The notes beneath the pieces were generated by a model, which made no database searches, was not told where the DNA came from, and saw nothing but the letters and a program-made list of their open reading frames with translations. Positions 7,182 through 15,048 of a stretch of 49,560 nucleotides of DNA are shown here, in pieces; position 1 is the stretch's first letter, and each line of letters opens with the position of its first letter. The position numbers and the translations under genes were made by a program. This stretch comes from a virus: positions 1-49,560 of the IMG/VR virus record IMGVR_UViG_3300006793_000053, one strand, 5' to 3'.

Positions 7182-8300
7182 TTAATCCTCACGCTTTCCG
7201 GTGCCATAATCAATGACTACCGGAAATCTCGGGACACCGTCATTACTTAATTCAAAGAATCTGCAGGTCGCCCAATCTGGCTTTTTCTTAGATTCGAGCA
7301 ATTCTCTCAATTGATTCTGCGAACCTCTAACGCCACTGCTAAAGGTTCTGCCATCTGGCAATTTCAGCGTAAACTTTTTAGCATAGCCGGTCCAGGACCC
7401 TTGTCCTTCCTCAACTGCTACGACATCAAATTCTTCAGTAATGAATTCCTTTCGCTTCAGTAATCCGTTACTTCGTTTACATTCGTATTTGACATTCTGT
7501 CGGATCATTTGGCCTTCATACCCTGCCTCTGTATATTTGCCATACATTTCATTAATCTTGGCAGTGTCCTTACATTTGGTAGTCTTTACTAAAACAACGC
7601 CTGGCCCTTCAACATTGTCTACGAGCCATTTTGCTCGGTCGGTAAAAATCATATTCTCATTGTCACGATCAAACATGTCATAGATATGATACTCAACCAA
7701 CTCAGCACTCTCAGCAATTTCCTCTGGGCGGCATTTTAGTTTCCTGACCAAACTGGTGATCTTCTGAAAGTCTGCTTTCAGTTTATGATTGTAAAGTTCA
7801 CCATCCAGGACAATGTTTGGATTGGCTTTGATTATATGCTTTAAACTTTCCCAGATATGCGGGCAACTATTAATAGCCTTGCCGGCTCGAGTATGCATAC
7901 CGTTCTTATCAACAATACATCGAATGCCATCTAACTTTGGTTGGGTGTACCCGCTATCAACTGGCTTCTTTGTGAAGTCGTGTGCTAACATAGGCTTAAA
8001 CAACTCGTAACTATCAACGTCTTTTTTCTTGGCAAAGTATTCTTTGTCTGCCTTTTTGGTCCATTGTGCCTGCGCTTCAAACTCGGCCTGTCCCTTAGCC
8101 GTCGTTGCGTTTACTTTGCCAACGTTTTTAGCCACGCACATATTCCATCCACTAGTGACCTTTTCGCCGTCGACTAGTCCACTTACACTTCGAATGCCGG
8201 CGACATTTTCATTGTCAAATCCGACTTCCACAGTCCAAATACGGAGTTTGCCTTTACTGTCGCGTTTATATAACGGCTTTAGGCTTTTAACATTCTTCAT
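7182..8300 (-). CDS. ATP-dependent DNA ligase
   Basis: Seals nicks in DNA through an enzyme-AMP intermediate. The 372-aa protein has motif I KLDGIR with the adenylated Lys at residue 122, motif III-like IYDMFDRD, motif IV YEGQMIRQ and motif V LLKRKEF. A C-terminal OB domain follows with GYAKKFTLKLPDGRTFSSGV. The first ~90 residues are an accessory domain found in similar phage ligases. It serves replication and repair alongside the polymerase, clamp and flap exonuclease in this window. Its start overlaps the upstream gene's stop by 4 nt. Confidence 0.93.
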   Translation of the reverse strand: MKNVKSLKPLYKRDSKGKLRIWTVEVGFDNENVAGIRSVSGLVDGEKVTSGWNMCVAKNVGKVNATTAKGQAEFEAQAQWTKKADKEYFAKKKDVDSYELFKPMLAHDFTKKPVDSGYTQPKLDGIRCIVDKNGMHTRAGKAINSCPHIWESLKHIIKANPNIVLDGELYNHKLKADFQKITSLVRKLKCRPEEIAESAELVEYHIYDMFDRDNENMIFTDRAKWLVDNVEGPGVVLVKTTKCKDTAKINEMYGKYTEAGYEGQMIRQNVKYECKRSNGLLKRKEFITEEFDVVAVEEGQGSWTGYAKKFTLKLPDGRTFSSGVRGSQNQLRELLESKKKPDWATCRFFELSNDGVPRFPVVIDYGTGKRED

Positions 8301-8788
8301 GCCACTGCCCCGTATATCTGTTCATAGGATTTTTTACTACCATCCTTATAAACATACATGGCAGTACCATGCTCTGTTCCCCCGTTACCATCGAACACCT
8401 TGGTGTGAACAACACCAGTGATGTCAGCGTCGGCGTTTTCGTTCCAAGACCAATCTCGAGGAATATTCATCGTCGCTTGAAACCCGTCCTCGGTTTCGAT
8501 TATTTTCCACGGATGTTCCCACTCCTCGCCAACGGGCTCAAAATCATCAAGGAGTTCCCAAGTGACCACATACTCCTCAAACGCTTCATTGGCGGTAGTT
8601 ACCGCTTTTTCTACACGTCCAAGAATACCACCTGGCTGGGTAGCCATAATGGCGTCATTGGGAGACAAGTGTTCGACAAGATAAATCTCGCCACCCTTGT
8701 TTTTCCAACGTTGGGGGCATTCACCCTCACCGTCCCAAGCATGGGCGCCATAATTTTCGAGAATCTGTGTATAAATTGCGAGTTTCAT
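8297..8788 (-). CDS. Conserved phage protein of unknown function
   Basis: A 163-aa protein beginning MKLAIYTQILENYGAHAWDG, followed by GECPQRWKNKGG, an N-terminus recurrent in many phage genomes without known function. The middle is acidic. The C-terminus reads HTKVFDGNGGTEHGTAMYVY. It is the first gene after cassette copy 4 and overlaps the ligase gene (ATGA), so it may be co-regulated with DNA replication. Confidence 0.7.
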   Translation of the reverse strand: MKLAIYTQILENYGAHAWDGEGECPQRWKNKGGEIYLVEHLSPNDAIMATQPGGILGRVEKAVTTANEAFEEYVVTWELLDDFEPVGEEWEHPWKIIETEDGFQATMNIPRDWSWNENADADITGVVHTKVFDGNGGTEHGTAMYVYKDGSKKSYEQIYGAVA

Positions 8789-8819
8789 ATTTCTACCTGT
8801 TTCTTTAACCTGTATACAT

Positions 8820-8875
8820 ATTATGGCATAAAGCCGCAGAAATGTACAGAAAAAAAGCGCTCTAAGTTATTGATT
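8820..8875 (-). promoter_or_regulatory. Promoter cassette, copy 4 of 5
   Basis: Minus strand: element AATCAATAACTTA (8863-8875), T-run, -35 TGTACA (8843-8848), 17-nt spacer, -10 CATAAT (8820-8825). It drives the 8788 gene and the DNA ligase. The boxes are weaker than in other copies but the upstream element is intact. Confidence 0.7.
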
Positions 8876-8896
8876 TTAAAGGGAAAATAAAAACTT

Positions 8897-9316
8897 TTAA
8901 GAATTCAATGAAATTTTCATTGATTCTACTACTTTCGCAAGGGATTGTCCGCTTAGATAGAACATTGTGGCCAATTTTTCATCAAAGATTGAGATCTTCA
9001 TTGCTTTCTGCAATTTACCCAATTTATTAGAGTGTATGAAATATGGGCTTGGAAGGTAATGGTCTAAGTCTAGATACAGATGCAGTTTTCCTTGATAATC
9101 ATCTATGTCTAAATCAAACATATACTCTTTTAATTGCAACTCTTTTGTAATAGTTAGATAACCGGGTTTAGTGAGTCTCAACCCTTGGGTAGTTTCTTCT
9201 CTAATATTAAACCACCAAAAGTCGAGATATTTTTTTCTATTTACTTCGTTATCTTCAATATTCAACAAGTTAAAAAATTTTAATGTATAATCAATTTTAG
9301 TTATTTTGTTATTCAC
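8897..9316 (-). CDS. Hypothetical protein
   Basis: A 139-aa protein of alternating hydrophobic and charged residues (KIDYTLKFFNLLNIEDNEVN; YLTITKELQLKEYMFDLDID). It is unrecognised. It overlaps the next upstream gene by 8 nt, and the two form a pair read from the box at 9642. AT-rich codon use is like the neighbours. Confidence 0.5.
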   Translation of the reverse strand: MNNKITKIDYTLKFFNLLNIEDNEVNRKKYLDFWWFNIREETTQGLRLTKPGYLTITKELQLKEYMFDLDIDDYQGKLHLYLDLDHYLPSPYFIHSNKLGKLQKAMKISIFDEKLATMFYLSGQSLAKVVESMKISLNS

Positions 9317-9602
9317 TTGGCTTTACTTTTTTGCCTTTGGACAATAAGAAAACTTCAAACTTGTCTGTTTTAAATTGGGAATTTAATTTTTTGGCTAAGT
9401 TGTGTGCGTGACCTGGATTTCCGAATGCCATCCGTTTATACTTTGGTCCAGGGTAATTAACCAATAAATTGCTTGTTTTAAGATTGATTGGCTGACCATT
9501 ATAAAACACTGTCCAAATTCCTTCTACTTCTAATATTTGGTCTGATTTATATGTGTCTTTGTTAATGTGTTCAAGTAGAACAGTAGGTTTTGGCCTGCTC
9601 AT
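9309..9602 (-). CDS. Hypothetical protein
   Basis: A 97-aa basic protein with a central YKRMAFGNPGHAHNLAKKLN segment and a C-terminal KFEVFLLSKGKKVK. It resembles small phage proteins carrying a turn-rich, possibly nucleic-acid-binding surface, but no family is recognised. It is first in its unit after a TATAAATA-like box. Confidence 0.5.
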   Translation of the reverse strand: MSRPKPTVLLEHINKDTYKSDQILEVEGIWTVFYNGQPINLKTSNLLVNYPGPKYKRMAFGNPGHAHNLAKKLNSQFKTDKFEVFLLSKGKKVKPSE

Positions 9603-9641
9603 AATTAATCTGAATCTCCATAATATAATATGTATACATTA

Positions 9642-9649
9642 TATTTATC
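9642..9649 (-). promoter_or_regulatory. Late-promoter-like box GATAAATA
   Basis: The minus strand reads GATAAATA, 40 nt upstream of the start at 9602. It is one mismatch from the T4 late consensus TATAAATA. TATAAT overlaps the same region, so it could also be sigma70-type. Confidence 0.4.
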
Positions 9650-9666
9650 ACAGATTAATTAATTTT

Positions 9667-9909
9667 TTACTTGAAGTCTCCAGCGTCAAACCTAACATCT
9701 ATTACATTGTCCGCAAGTTTTTCTTGTTGCAGTCTGATAATTTCTTCTTGGCAAGAAGCAATGTGTGTTAAAAGAACAGCCAAACAATGCTCTAAATCTT
9801 GACAGTGTTGTTTACCTATTCTTAACTCACTTTGCCCGCTATGGCGAATGCCTGCTATCTGTTGTAGCAAGTTTTCAATAGGTCTTAAATTAAGTTGAGT
9901 GCTTGGCAT
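9667..9909 (-). CDS. Small helical phage protein
   Basis: An 80-aa largely helical protein (IENLLQQIAGIRHSGQSELR; HCLAVLLTHIASCQEEIIRL) ending in a beta strand DVRFDAGDFK. It probably forms a coiled coil or helical bundle. It overlaps the upstream gene by 20 nt. Not recognised by function. Confidence 0.55.
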   Translation of the reverse strand: MPSTQLNLRPIENLLQQIAGIRHSGQSELRIGKQHCQDLEHCLAVLLTHIASCQEEIIRLQQEKLADNVIDVRFDAGDFK

Positions 9910-10381
9910 ACTTTAGTGCTTCCTTAGCATCCTCGGCAGTTTTGTAAGGGCCTTTATAACCATATCGATCCAACGTAATAAGTTTGGGACATGAGGCAGT
10001 AGTCCATCCAATCTTAGTAAAATTAATAATGTAATGTCCCGCGCAAAACCAACACTTGCTATCTTCTCTTTTATTAAACATAGGAAGTTTTCGGTTAAGG
10101 TCATATATTACATTAAACGCCTTTTTGGAATTAATTGGATATCCGTGTACCTCTTTTTGAGTATATGTAGCCGCAACATCACTTGCTTGATGCTTAATAA
10201 AACGGATCGGATATTTGTCTAATAATGTTTTCTTAGAATTAAACGCAATTTTTCGGCCGTGGTCAGTAACAACATAATGAGAATCTCCAATTCTATTAAG
10301 TAGTCCTACGCTTTCGCCGTTTCGCGATAAAATCCAAAATCTGTCCTTAACTAATGGTTTTGCTAGTGTGTCTTCAGTCAT
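9890..10381 (-). CDS. Conserved T4-like phage protein, unknown function
   Basis: A 163-aa protein starting MTEDTLAKPLVKDRFWILSR. The ATG at 10381 overlaps the DUF805 stop by 8 nt and is preferred over a hydrophobic extension to 10438. Motifs typical of a family found in marine T4-like phages are HGYPINSKKAFNVIYDL, CWFCAGHYI and CPKLITLDRYGYKGP. The Cys residues (CWFC and C-P) may bind zinc. Function unknown. Confidence 0.65.
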   Translation of the reverse strand: MTEDTLAKPLVKDRFWILSRNGESVGLLNRIGDSHYVVTDHGRKIAFNSKKTLLDKYPIRFIKHQASDVAATYTQKEVHGYPINSKKAFNVIYDLNRKLPMFNKREDSKCWFCAGHYIINFTKIGWTTASCPKLITLDRYGYKGPYKTAEDAKEALKYAKHST

Positions 10382-10700
10382 TGTGTTCTTCCTTTGTTGG
10401 TACGCATCCAATAACAATATAATAGATAAAATTAACAAGCGGAATGAATACCAAAATAAATGCCCATTGGCTCCATCCTGCGTCTCGGTTGCGTCTTGCT
10501 AATGTTGCAATTGACGGAATAAAAACCCCCAATATTAGTATAACATAAAACGGGCCTGTCGCGACCGTAGGAAACAACATCAAATCGAGAATGGTTACAA
10601 TAATTGAAGCAATAATAACAAATAAAAACAATCCCCAATATTCCTCTCTATTCGCTCTTCCAGTAAAGTCTGCGTATTTTTTAAGTGCTGTGAATAACAT
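10374..10700 (-). CDS. DUF805 membrane protein
   Basis: A 108-aa integral membrane protein of the DUF805 family. It has the N-terminal signature KYADFTGRANREEYW, hydrophobic segments at about 22-42, 50-66 and 76-97, and the internal RRNRDAGWSQW stretch typical of the family (usually RRxHDxGxSxW). DUF805 proteins are common in bacteria with no firm function. A phage copy may alter the host membrane. It is the second gene after the promoter at 11011-11039. Confidence 0.85.
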   Translation of the reverse strand: MLFTALKKYADFTGRANREEYWGLFLFVIIASIIVTILDLMLFPTVATGPFYVILILGVFIPSIATLARRNRDAGWSQWAFILVFIPLVNFIYYIVIGCVPTKEEHND

Positions 10701-10701
10701 A

Positions 10702-10977
10702 TTATCTCCCTATGTCCTTAATACAATCCTTACTAATAACTTGATAAGCACCTTTGTTATAAGCAGGAGCAATTGTGTGTTGTGTGGTTTTCATCGAATC
10801 TCTCTTAGGTGCCATTGCAACGCGAGAATTCAAAGAGGGCCAGTTATTGCTTCGCGTTTCATAGGAAGGAATAGTTAGGACTTTTGACGGTCCAATTTTT
10901 GTTCGCTTTCTACCAGCCACTGCTTGTCTACGCTTCTTACGCGCGGCCTTCACTTGTCTTTCTTGGTATGTGCTCAT
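10702..10977 (-). CDS. Basic conserved phage protein
   Basis: A 91-aa very basic protein. The N-terminus VKAARKKRRQAVAGRKRTK suggests nucleic-acid binding. The middle has VLTIPSYETRS and the C-terminus APAYNKGAYQVIS-IKDIGR, a tail recurrent in marine phage proteins of unknown function. It is read from a near-consensus sigma70 promoter 34 nt upstream; no clear Shine-Dalgarno is present. Confidence 0.6.
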   Translation of the reverse strand: MSTYQERQVKAARKKRRQAVAGRKRTKIGPSKVLTIPSYETRSNNWPSLNSRVAMAPKRDSMKTTQHTIAPAYNKGAYQVISKDCIKDIGR

Positions 10978-11010
10978 GTTTTAATACTATTAAATATTAG
11001 ATACATTACT

Positions 11011-11039
11011 AGTATAAATGAAATATAGAAGATTGTCAA
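11011..11039 (-). promoter_or_regulatory. Sigma70-like promoter
   Basis: Minus strand: -35 TTGACA (11034-11039), 17-nt spacer, -10 TATACT (11011-11016). It lies in the short gap between the 11064-11336 gene and the 10977 start. Confidence 0.7.
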
Positions 11040-11063
11040 GATAAACGGGTTATCTTTTTCTTT

Positions 11064-11336
11064 TTAATCTTTCTTTTTATTTGAGGGGATTCTATGATCT
11101 TCATCTAGATGGCCAATATCTGCTTTAAGCACATCTCTATACTCGTCCCAGTATTTCTTGTGTGCTTCTTTATGGATTACTTTAGCAAGTTCTGCTTGGC
11201 GATCACGATACTCGCCCTGCTCAAGCCAGTACTCCTTGTCCGTGTATCCTGATTTATTAACCTTTGCCATGAACTCTCTTTGCTTCTTAATAAGTTCTTC
11301 GATTGCTTTTTGCTTTTCTGTTTTCTTCTTCGGCAT
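11064..11336 (-). CDS. Charged helical hypothetical protein
   Basis: A 90-aa protein, almost wholly helical and highly charged (EKQKAIEELIKKQREFMAKV; HKEAHKKYWDEYRDVLKADI), with Lys-rich ends. A coiled-coil or DNA-associated role is possible. It overlaps the stop of the flap exonuclease gene by one base (TAATG), indicating translational coupling to it. Confidence 0.55.
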   Translation of the reverse strand: MPKKKTEKQKAIEELIKKQREFMAKVNKSGYTDKEYWLEQGEYRDRQAELAKVIHKEAHKKYWDEYRDVLKADIGHLDEDHRIPSNKKKD

Positions 11337-12301
11337 TATGGATAACTTGCATTTAGTAAATCGCCAAACTTTTGAGATTCATCTCCTAGTTTTTGAAGAT
11401 TGTGTTTACCGCAAAATTTCAAAAAGTGTACACCAACACTACTATTTTTCTTAGACTCTATCTCTCCAATAGTCTCGTCTATTACGCCACGAATCTCTTC
11501 GGGCTGTGCTGTAAGATCAACTAGTGTGCGATTACGCTCATAGTCGTCTTTTACACGGTGTTCTTCTTCGTTATGATCTACCCAACGTTGAAGCATCATA
11601 TTGTTCCAAACATAACCTTTGTTATGTCTGTCCTCAAACGCCTCACGTAATACTGTTTTACGAACACGCGGATAAGCAGTGAAAACGTTATCGCTTGGAT
11701 CACCTCGCATACATTTTTCAAACAATAACCATTCTGGATTAGGTATCTCTTTAGGCTCTTTAGTTTTCTTATCAATTACCATATTGCCTTTTTTATCAAA
11801 GATGCCTTCTATAGTAATTAACTGATCGCTAATGCCGTTATATTGTTTAACATTAGTGCCTAACAGTTGATAAAAGTCGCTGTCACTACTAATAATGAAG
11901 TGTTCGTCGTTTGGATGTCCTTGTATAAAACCAGCAATAAGATCATCCGCCTCAAGCACTGGATTTTGTATTACAGTACAGTTAGTTTTGTTTCGTAGGA
12001 ATGTAGTAAAATCTTCGTACACTTCCCAAAATAGTTTATCTTCTTCCTGCTCTCTTTCAGTGAGTGCTTGTCGTGCTACTGCTCTATTCTTTTTGTATGG
12101 CTCATAAAAGGATTTACGCCAACTTCTACCTTCCAAACAAAATATAACGTGATCAGTGTCAAACTCTCTCCATACTTTGGCAACTGATGCTAGGGTTACG
12201 TGGATAGCAAGACCTAATTTGGTATCGGTGTCGACGCTTTTAGCGACAACATGTCTTGCTCTAAAAAACATATTAGCGGTGTCTATTAATAGATATTTCA
12301 T
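11336..12301 (-). CDS. rnh: T4 RNase H-like 5'-3' flap exonuclease
   Basis: Removes RNA primers and flaps behind the replication fork. The 321-aa protein fits the T4 RNase H/FEN family (T4 enzyme about 305 aa). Metal-binding acidic motifs occur in order: LLIDTANMFFRARH at residues 4-17, FCLEG near 54, EADDLIAGF near 118-126, SSDSDFYQL near 139-147 and GDPSDNVF near 205. The basic helical arch region KSFYEPYKKNR is present. Partners in the window are the polymerase, clamp and ligase. Confidence 0.9.
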   Translation of the reverse strand: MKYLLIDTANMFFRARHVVAKSVDTDTKLGLAIHVTLASVAKVWREFDTDHVIFCLEGRSWRKSFYEPYKKNRAVARQALTEREQEEDKLFWEVYEDFTTFLRNKTNCTVIQNPVLEADDLIAGFIQGHPNDEHFIISSDSDFYQLLGTNVKQYNGISDQLITIEGIFDKKGNMVIDKKTKEPKEIPNPEWLLFEKCMRGDPSDNVFTAYPRVRKTVLREAFEDRHNKGYVWNNMMLQRWVDHNEEEHRVKDDYERNRTLVDLTAQPEEIRGVIDETIGEIESKKNSSVGVHFLKFCGKHNLQKLGDESQKFGDLLNASYP

Positions 12302-12311
12302 CTAATTTTTT

Positions 12312-12473
12312 TTAACCTTCTGCTTTTGCCATTGCTCTAGACCAATAGCGATTGATAATTTCTTCGATATCCTTTTCTGTAAACGAACTAGGAAGATCAT
12401 AGCCCTTAACTATTAGCCAGATGGTGTTGGCTAATTCTTTATCTAATTTTTTGTCTAAATTACTAGACGACAT
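12312..12473 (-). CDS. Small hypothetical protein (53 aa)
   Basis: A short frame of 53 codons beginning MSSSNLDKKLDKELANTIWL and ending SRAMAKAEG, helical throughout. It fills the gap between the flap exonuclease start and the terminator at 12501-12540, in the same orientation. Residues INRYWSRAM near the end look like an amphipathic helix. Support is position, start/stop fit and codon use only. Confidence 0.5.
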   Translation of the reverse strand: MSSSNLDKKLDKELANTIWLIVKGYDLPSSFTEKDIEEIINRYWSRAMAKAEG

Positions 12474-12500
12474 ATATAATTTGATTCCTGTAATTTAAAA

Positions 12501-12540
12501 GAAAGTAGGACGACTATCTTTGAATAGTCGCCCACCTTCT
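12501..12540 (-). terminator. Rho-independent terminator
   Basis: A 7-bp stem CGACTAT (12511-12517) / ATAGTCG (12524-12530) extends through imperfect pairing of the flanks. On the minus strand it is followed by TTTCTTTTAAATT. It lies just after the stop of the 12555-12788 membrane gene. Confidence 0.75.
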
Positions 12541-12554
12541 AAAAGTAAGCGATA

Positions 12555-12788
12555 TTACTTTTTCGTAAATAGCCAATAAAGAACCCAAATCGCTACTAAG
12601 CCAACAAGTCCGTTGCTACCTAGTGAATTTACAAGTCCGATAATGTTACCTACAACATCGCCTGGCAAAAATGCTACACCAGGACCAAAAATAACTTGTA
12701 GAACTACTGCTAGTGAAACTAGAGCAACACCTACTTCAGTTAATTTTCTTACCCAGCCTAATGCCGTTTCAACGATATTTCCAGCCAT
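12555..12788 (-). CDS. Small two-helix membrane protein
   Basis: A 77-aa protein with hydrophobic segments at about residues 16-36 (VTEVG-like, VALVSLAVVLQVIFGPGVAF) and 56-74 (GLVGLVAIWVLYWLF), and a basic TKK end. Its size and topology would allow a holin-like role, but no lysis genes are adjacent. It has its own sigma70 promoter, a strong AAAGGAGG Shine-Dalgarno and a terminator, so it is a monocistronic, probably highly expressed, gene. Confidence 0.6.
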   Translation of the reverse strand: MAGNIVETALGWVRKLTEVGVALVSLAVVLQVIFGPGVAFLPGDVVGNIIGLVNSLGSNGLVGLVAIWVLYWLFTKK

Positions 12789-12835
12789 ATCTAACCTCCT
12801 TTGGTTGTTATGATATAATTAATTATATCTCTTTC

Positions 12836-12864
12836 AGCATAACATATTACACTATCTGTGTCAA
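12836..12864 (-). promoter_or_regulatory. Sigma70-like promoter
   Basis: Minus strand: -35 TTGACA (12859-12864), 17-nt spacer, -10 TATGCT (12836-12841). The -35 lies inside the 3' end of the upstream SGNH-like gene. Confidence 0.65.
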
Positions 12865-13446
12865 GCGATTTAGTAGTATTCTAGTCCATCTTTTATGCCC
12901 ATTTACGCCAAAATACTCAGTTCCTGGGTTAAAATCAATATTCTGCGCTTTTAACTGAGAAACCATAGTACCATTAGGGTTATATGGATCGATGAACGAG
13001 TCTCCAAAATCGTATTGATTTTGTGGTGTAATATTTAGATGCTCTTGTGTATTAAACATAATATGAATAACTTTCATATTTGTTAGTTTTTCATGTAAAT
13101 CTATTACATCTCGGTGTGTGCCTGTGTTCCATTTCTCAAAACCAATTATTGCTACTGTATCCTCAGGGCGAGGTTTTCTTATAAGGTAGTCTAATGCGTG
13201 GAACATAATAGTTTGATTGTCCCACTCTGGTTTAGAGATTAAAAAAGTTCCTATCTGCATTACAGGAGAAATTCCTGCCCAAAAAGCATTGGCTTTATTG
13301 TCGGGATGGGGTTCGTCCCTTAGAGCAAGTTGCATAGGATCGTCGTCTGCTCTGAGATAGTCATTTACGCATTTAGCACCGCTAGTGTGAGATCCGCCAA
13401 CGCATATAATAGAATTTATTAGGTTATTAGTTGATTTGCGAAACAT
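12847..13446 (-). CDS. SGNH/GDSL-like hydrolase family protein
   Basis: A 199-aa protein. The N-terminal strand-loop IICVGGSHTSGA (residues 13-24) resembles the GDS/GxSxxxG nucleophile block of SGNH hydrolases. The C-terminal GVNGHKRWTRIL (about 180-191) resembles their catalytic His block (GH-x-W). The usual DxxH Asp is replaced by an Asn-Gly context, so activity is uncertain. SGNH-like proteins recur in T4-like phages with unclear substrates. A TATAAATA box lies 6 nt before its ATG. Confidence 0.45.
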   Translation of the reverse strand: MFRKSTNNLINSIICVGGSHTSGAKCVNDYLRADDDPMQLALRDEPHPDNKANAFWAGISPVMQIGTFLISKPEWDNQTIMFHALDYLIRKPRPEDTVAIIGFEKWNTGTHRDVIDLHEKLTNMKVIHIMFNTQEHLNITPQNQYDFGDSFIDPYNPNGTMVSQLKAQNIDFNPGTEYFGVNGHKRWTRILLNRLTQIV

Positions 13447-13451
13447 TAATT

Positions 13452-13832
13452 CTATTTATATTCGCGCTTGCCGCCTTCGATATCCCGCATTTGTATGTTA
13501 ACGTTACTGCCTACTACGTCTTCGTCGTATGTTTCCATAGCAATTTGCCTACATAAGTCTTGAAACCATTGATCTACTATTTCTTCGTCTGTATCACCTA
13601 CTAAACCGTGTCGTCGCAACATTCCTACAAACGGTTCATTCCAATCTAATTCAAATGCACCATTGCGTGGGTTTTCACTGTCAATCTCTACATCAACAAT
13701 AGTAAACCACGGCTCGCCTTTCTTTGTTGCTTTTTGTTTAGGTGTTAACCTTTTCTTAGTTTCTTTTAATGGTTCCGATGCTATTTCGGTTTCACTACCA
13801 AACATATCTTTTATTTTATCAAATACACTCAT
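13452..13832 (-). CDS. Conserved T4-like phage protein, unknown function
   Basis: A 126-aa protein starting MSVFDKIKDMFGSETEIASE. The ATG at 13832 overlaps the QueE stop (TAATG). The signature block NPRNGAFELDWNEPFV and EEIVDQWFQDLCRQIAMETY is shared by proteins of many marine myoviruses. The N-terminal 40 residues are linker-like and basic. Function unknown. It is the last gene of the queE run before the SGNH-like gene. Confidence 0.65.
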   Translation of the reverse strand: MSVFDKIKDMFGSETEIASEPLKETKKRLTPKQKATKKGEPWFTIVDVEIDSENPRNGAFELDWNEPFVGMLRRHGLVGDTDEEIVDQWFQDLCRQIAMETYDEDVVGSNVNIQMRDIEGGKREYK

Positions 13833-14704
13833 TATGTTCCCCATGCGTTACCAAACAGATCTGAATGTAGCCTTGGGCTATATCTCATACCATGTTTCAT
13901 AACTGCTTCTGCTACTGTGATAGCATTTCCTTTATAATCTTCATATAATCCACCAACTGGCATACAATAAACAGGACACTCTACGCCTGCCTCTTTATAT
14001 ACTGCTACCGCCTTTTCTACTTCTATCATACTTTCTTCACTATCAATAACAAACTTAAAATACATATCAGATCCAGGCACGTTGAAGTATTGTGCCGCTA
14101 CCTCAGATTTAATAGCATCTTCCCATTGTTCGCCGCTAGGAGATAGTTTAGGCGAACAAGACCATGTAAAGAAAGGTCTATTGGATTTTTGCCATTGTAA
14201 CCAAGAGGTGTAGTTTCCCATATATTCGGCAAACTCGCCTTTTAAACTTTTGGTAGTGTTAGTCTCAAATGTAACATTTTTTAAATCTTGCATACGCTCG
14301 TGTGCAAACAAAGCGGGATATATCTTTTGCCACATCATAGGCTCACCACCCGTAATAACCAAATGTATGTCTTGCCCATTTGGCATCATCCAACTACCAT
14401 TAGGAGTTATCTTTAATAAGTTATCTACCAATCCATCTAAATCTATATCAGTTGCTAGATGTTTAAATCGTGTATCCCAACTTGCGTAACTATCACAACC
14501 TGTGCTTACTAGTGGTAAATCATCAAAGTGTGTATACTTAGAAGCATCTACATTAAGACGCTCTTCGCTTAGTTCACCACGTGGCATACCAAATCCTTGA
14601 CATTTTAAGTTACAACCAAATAAACGTAAGAATACAGACGGCACGCCTGTAAACTTACCCTCACCTTGTAAACTATAAAATATTTCAGTGTATCGTATTT
14701 TCAT
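13832..14704 (-). CDS. queE: QueE: 7-carboxy-7-deazaguanine synthase
   Basis: Radical SAM enzyme that contracts 6-carboxytetrahydropterin to 7-carboxy-7-deazaguanine (CDG). The 290-aa protein has the QueE start FYSLQGEGKFTGVPSVFLRL, Cys31 and Cys35 in GCNLKC, the TGGEP SAM motif at 117-121 and a QueE-like C-terminus. The third cluster Cys is displaced: instead of CxxC, an insert of over 30 residues precedes GCDSYASW (Cys70), giving an expanded cluster loop known from divergent QueE. It overlaps the 115-aa gene start by 4 nt and is the end point of the folE-queD-queE run. It needs a reductant; a ferredoxin gene lies at 21988-22329. Confidence 0.9.
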   Translation of the reverse strand: MKIRYTEIFYSLQGEGKFTGVPSVFLRLFGCNLKCQGFGMPRGELSEERLNVDASKYTHFDDLPLVSTGCDSYASWDTRFKHLATDIDLDGLVDNLLKITPNGSWMMPNGQDIHLVITGGEPMMWQKIYPALFAHERMQDLKNVTFETNTTKSLKGEFAEYMGNYTSWLQWQKSNRPFFTWSCSPKLSPSGEQWEDAIKSEVAAQYFNVPGSDMYFKFVIDSEESMIEVEKAVAVYKEAGVECPVYCMPVGGLYEDYKGNAITVAEAVMKHGMRYSPRLHSDLFGNAWGT

Positions 14705-15048
14705 TGTTTCTTTTTCTTTTCTTTATCTGGAGTGGATTTTTTCCAAGCATCTCCAAATAATTCATTTAATGGTGTTGCTTGGTGTTCTTCTCTACTCATA
14801 CCCCAACTAGGTCCTTTTAAAAATCTTTGCCATTGCATTCTAATCTTATCTTCTTCTTCCCTCCACTCTTTCTTTTCTTGTTCTAACTGTTTAGGAAGAC
14901 TATCTACTATTTTAACAGATTCTACTAAATTGTCAACTACTTCTACAATGTTTGGGTGCCTAAACCAACTATAAAACCAGTGTTTTTCAACTAGTTTTTT
15001 GAGACTATCGTTTATTAATTCTTTCGTTTTATCTATATCATCTTGCAT
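14701..15048 (-). CDS. Coiled-coil hypothetical protein in the queE run
   Basis: A 115-aa charged helical protein with a long acidic-basic coiled coil (QLEQEKKEWREEEDKIRMQW) and a C-terminal Lys tract (KKSTPDKEKKKKQ). It overlaps both neighbours: by 11 nt with the amidinotransferase stop and by 4 nt with the queE start. It could be a subunit or scaffold for the modification enzymes; this rests on position only. Confidence 0.55.
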   Translation of the reverse strand: MQDDIDKTKELINDSLKKLVEKHWFYSWFRHPNIVEVVDNLVESVKIVDSLPKQLEQEKKEWREEEDKIRMQWQRFLKGPSWGMSREEHQATPLNELFGDAWKKSTPDKEKKKKQ

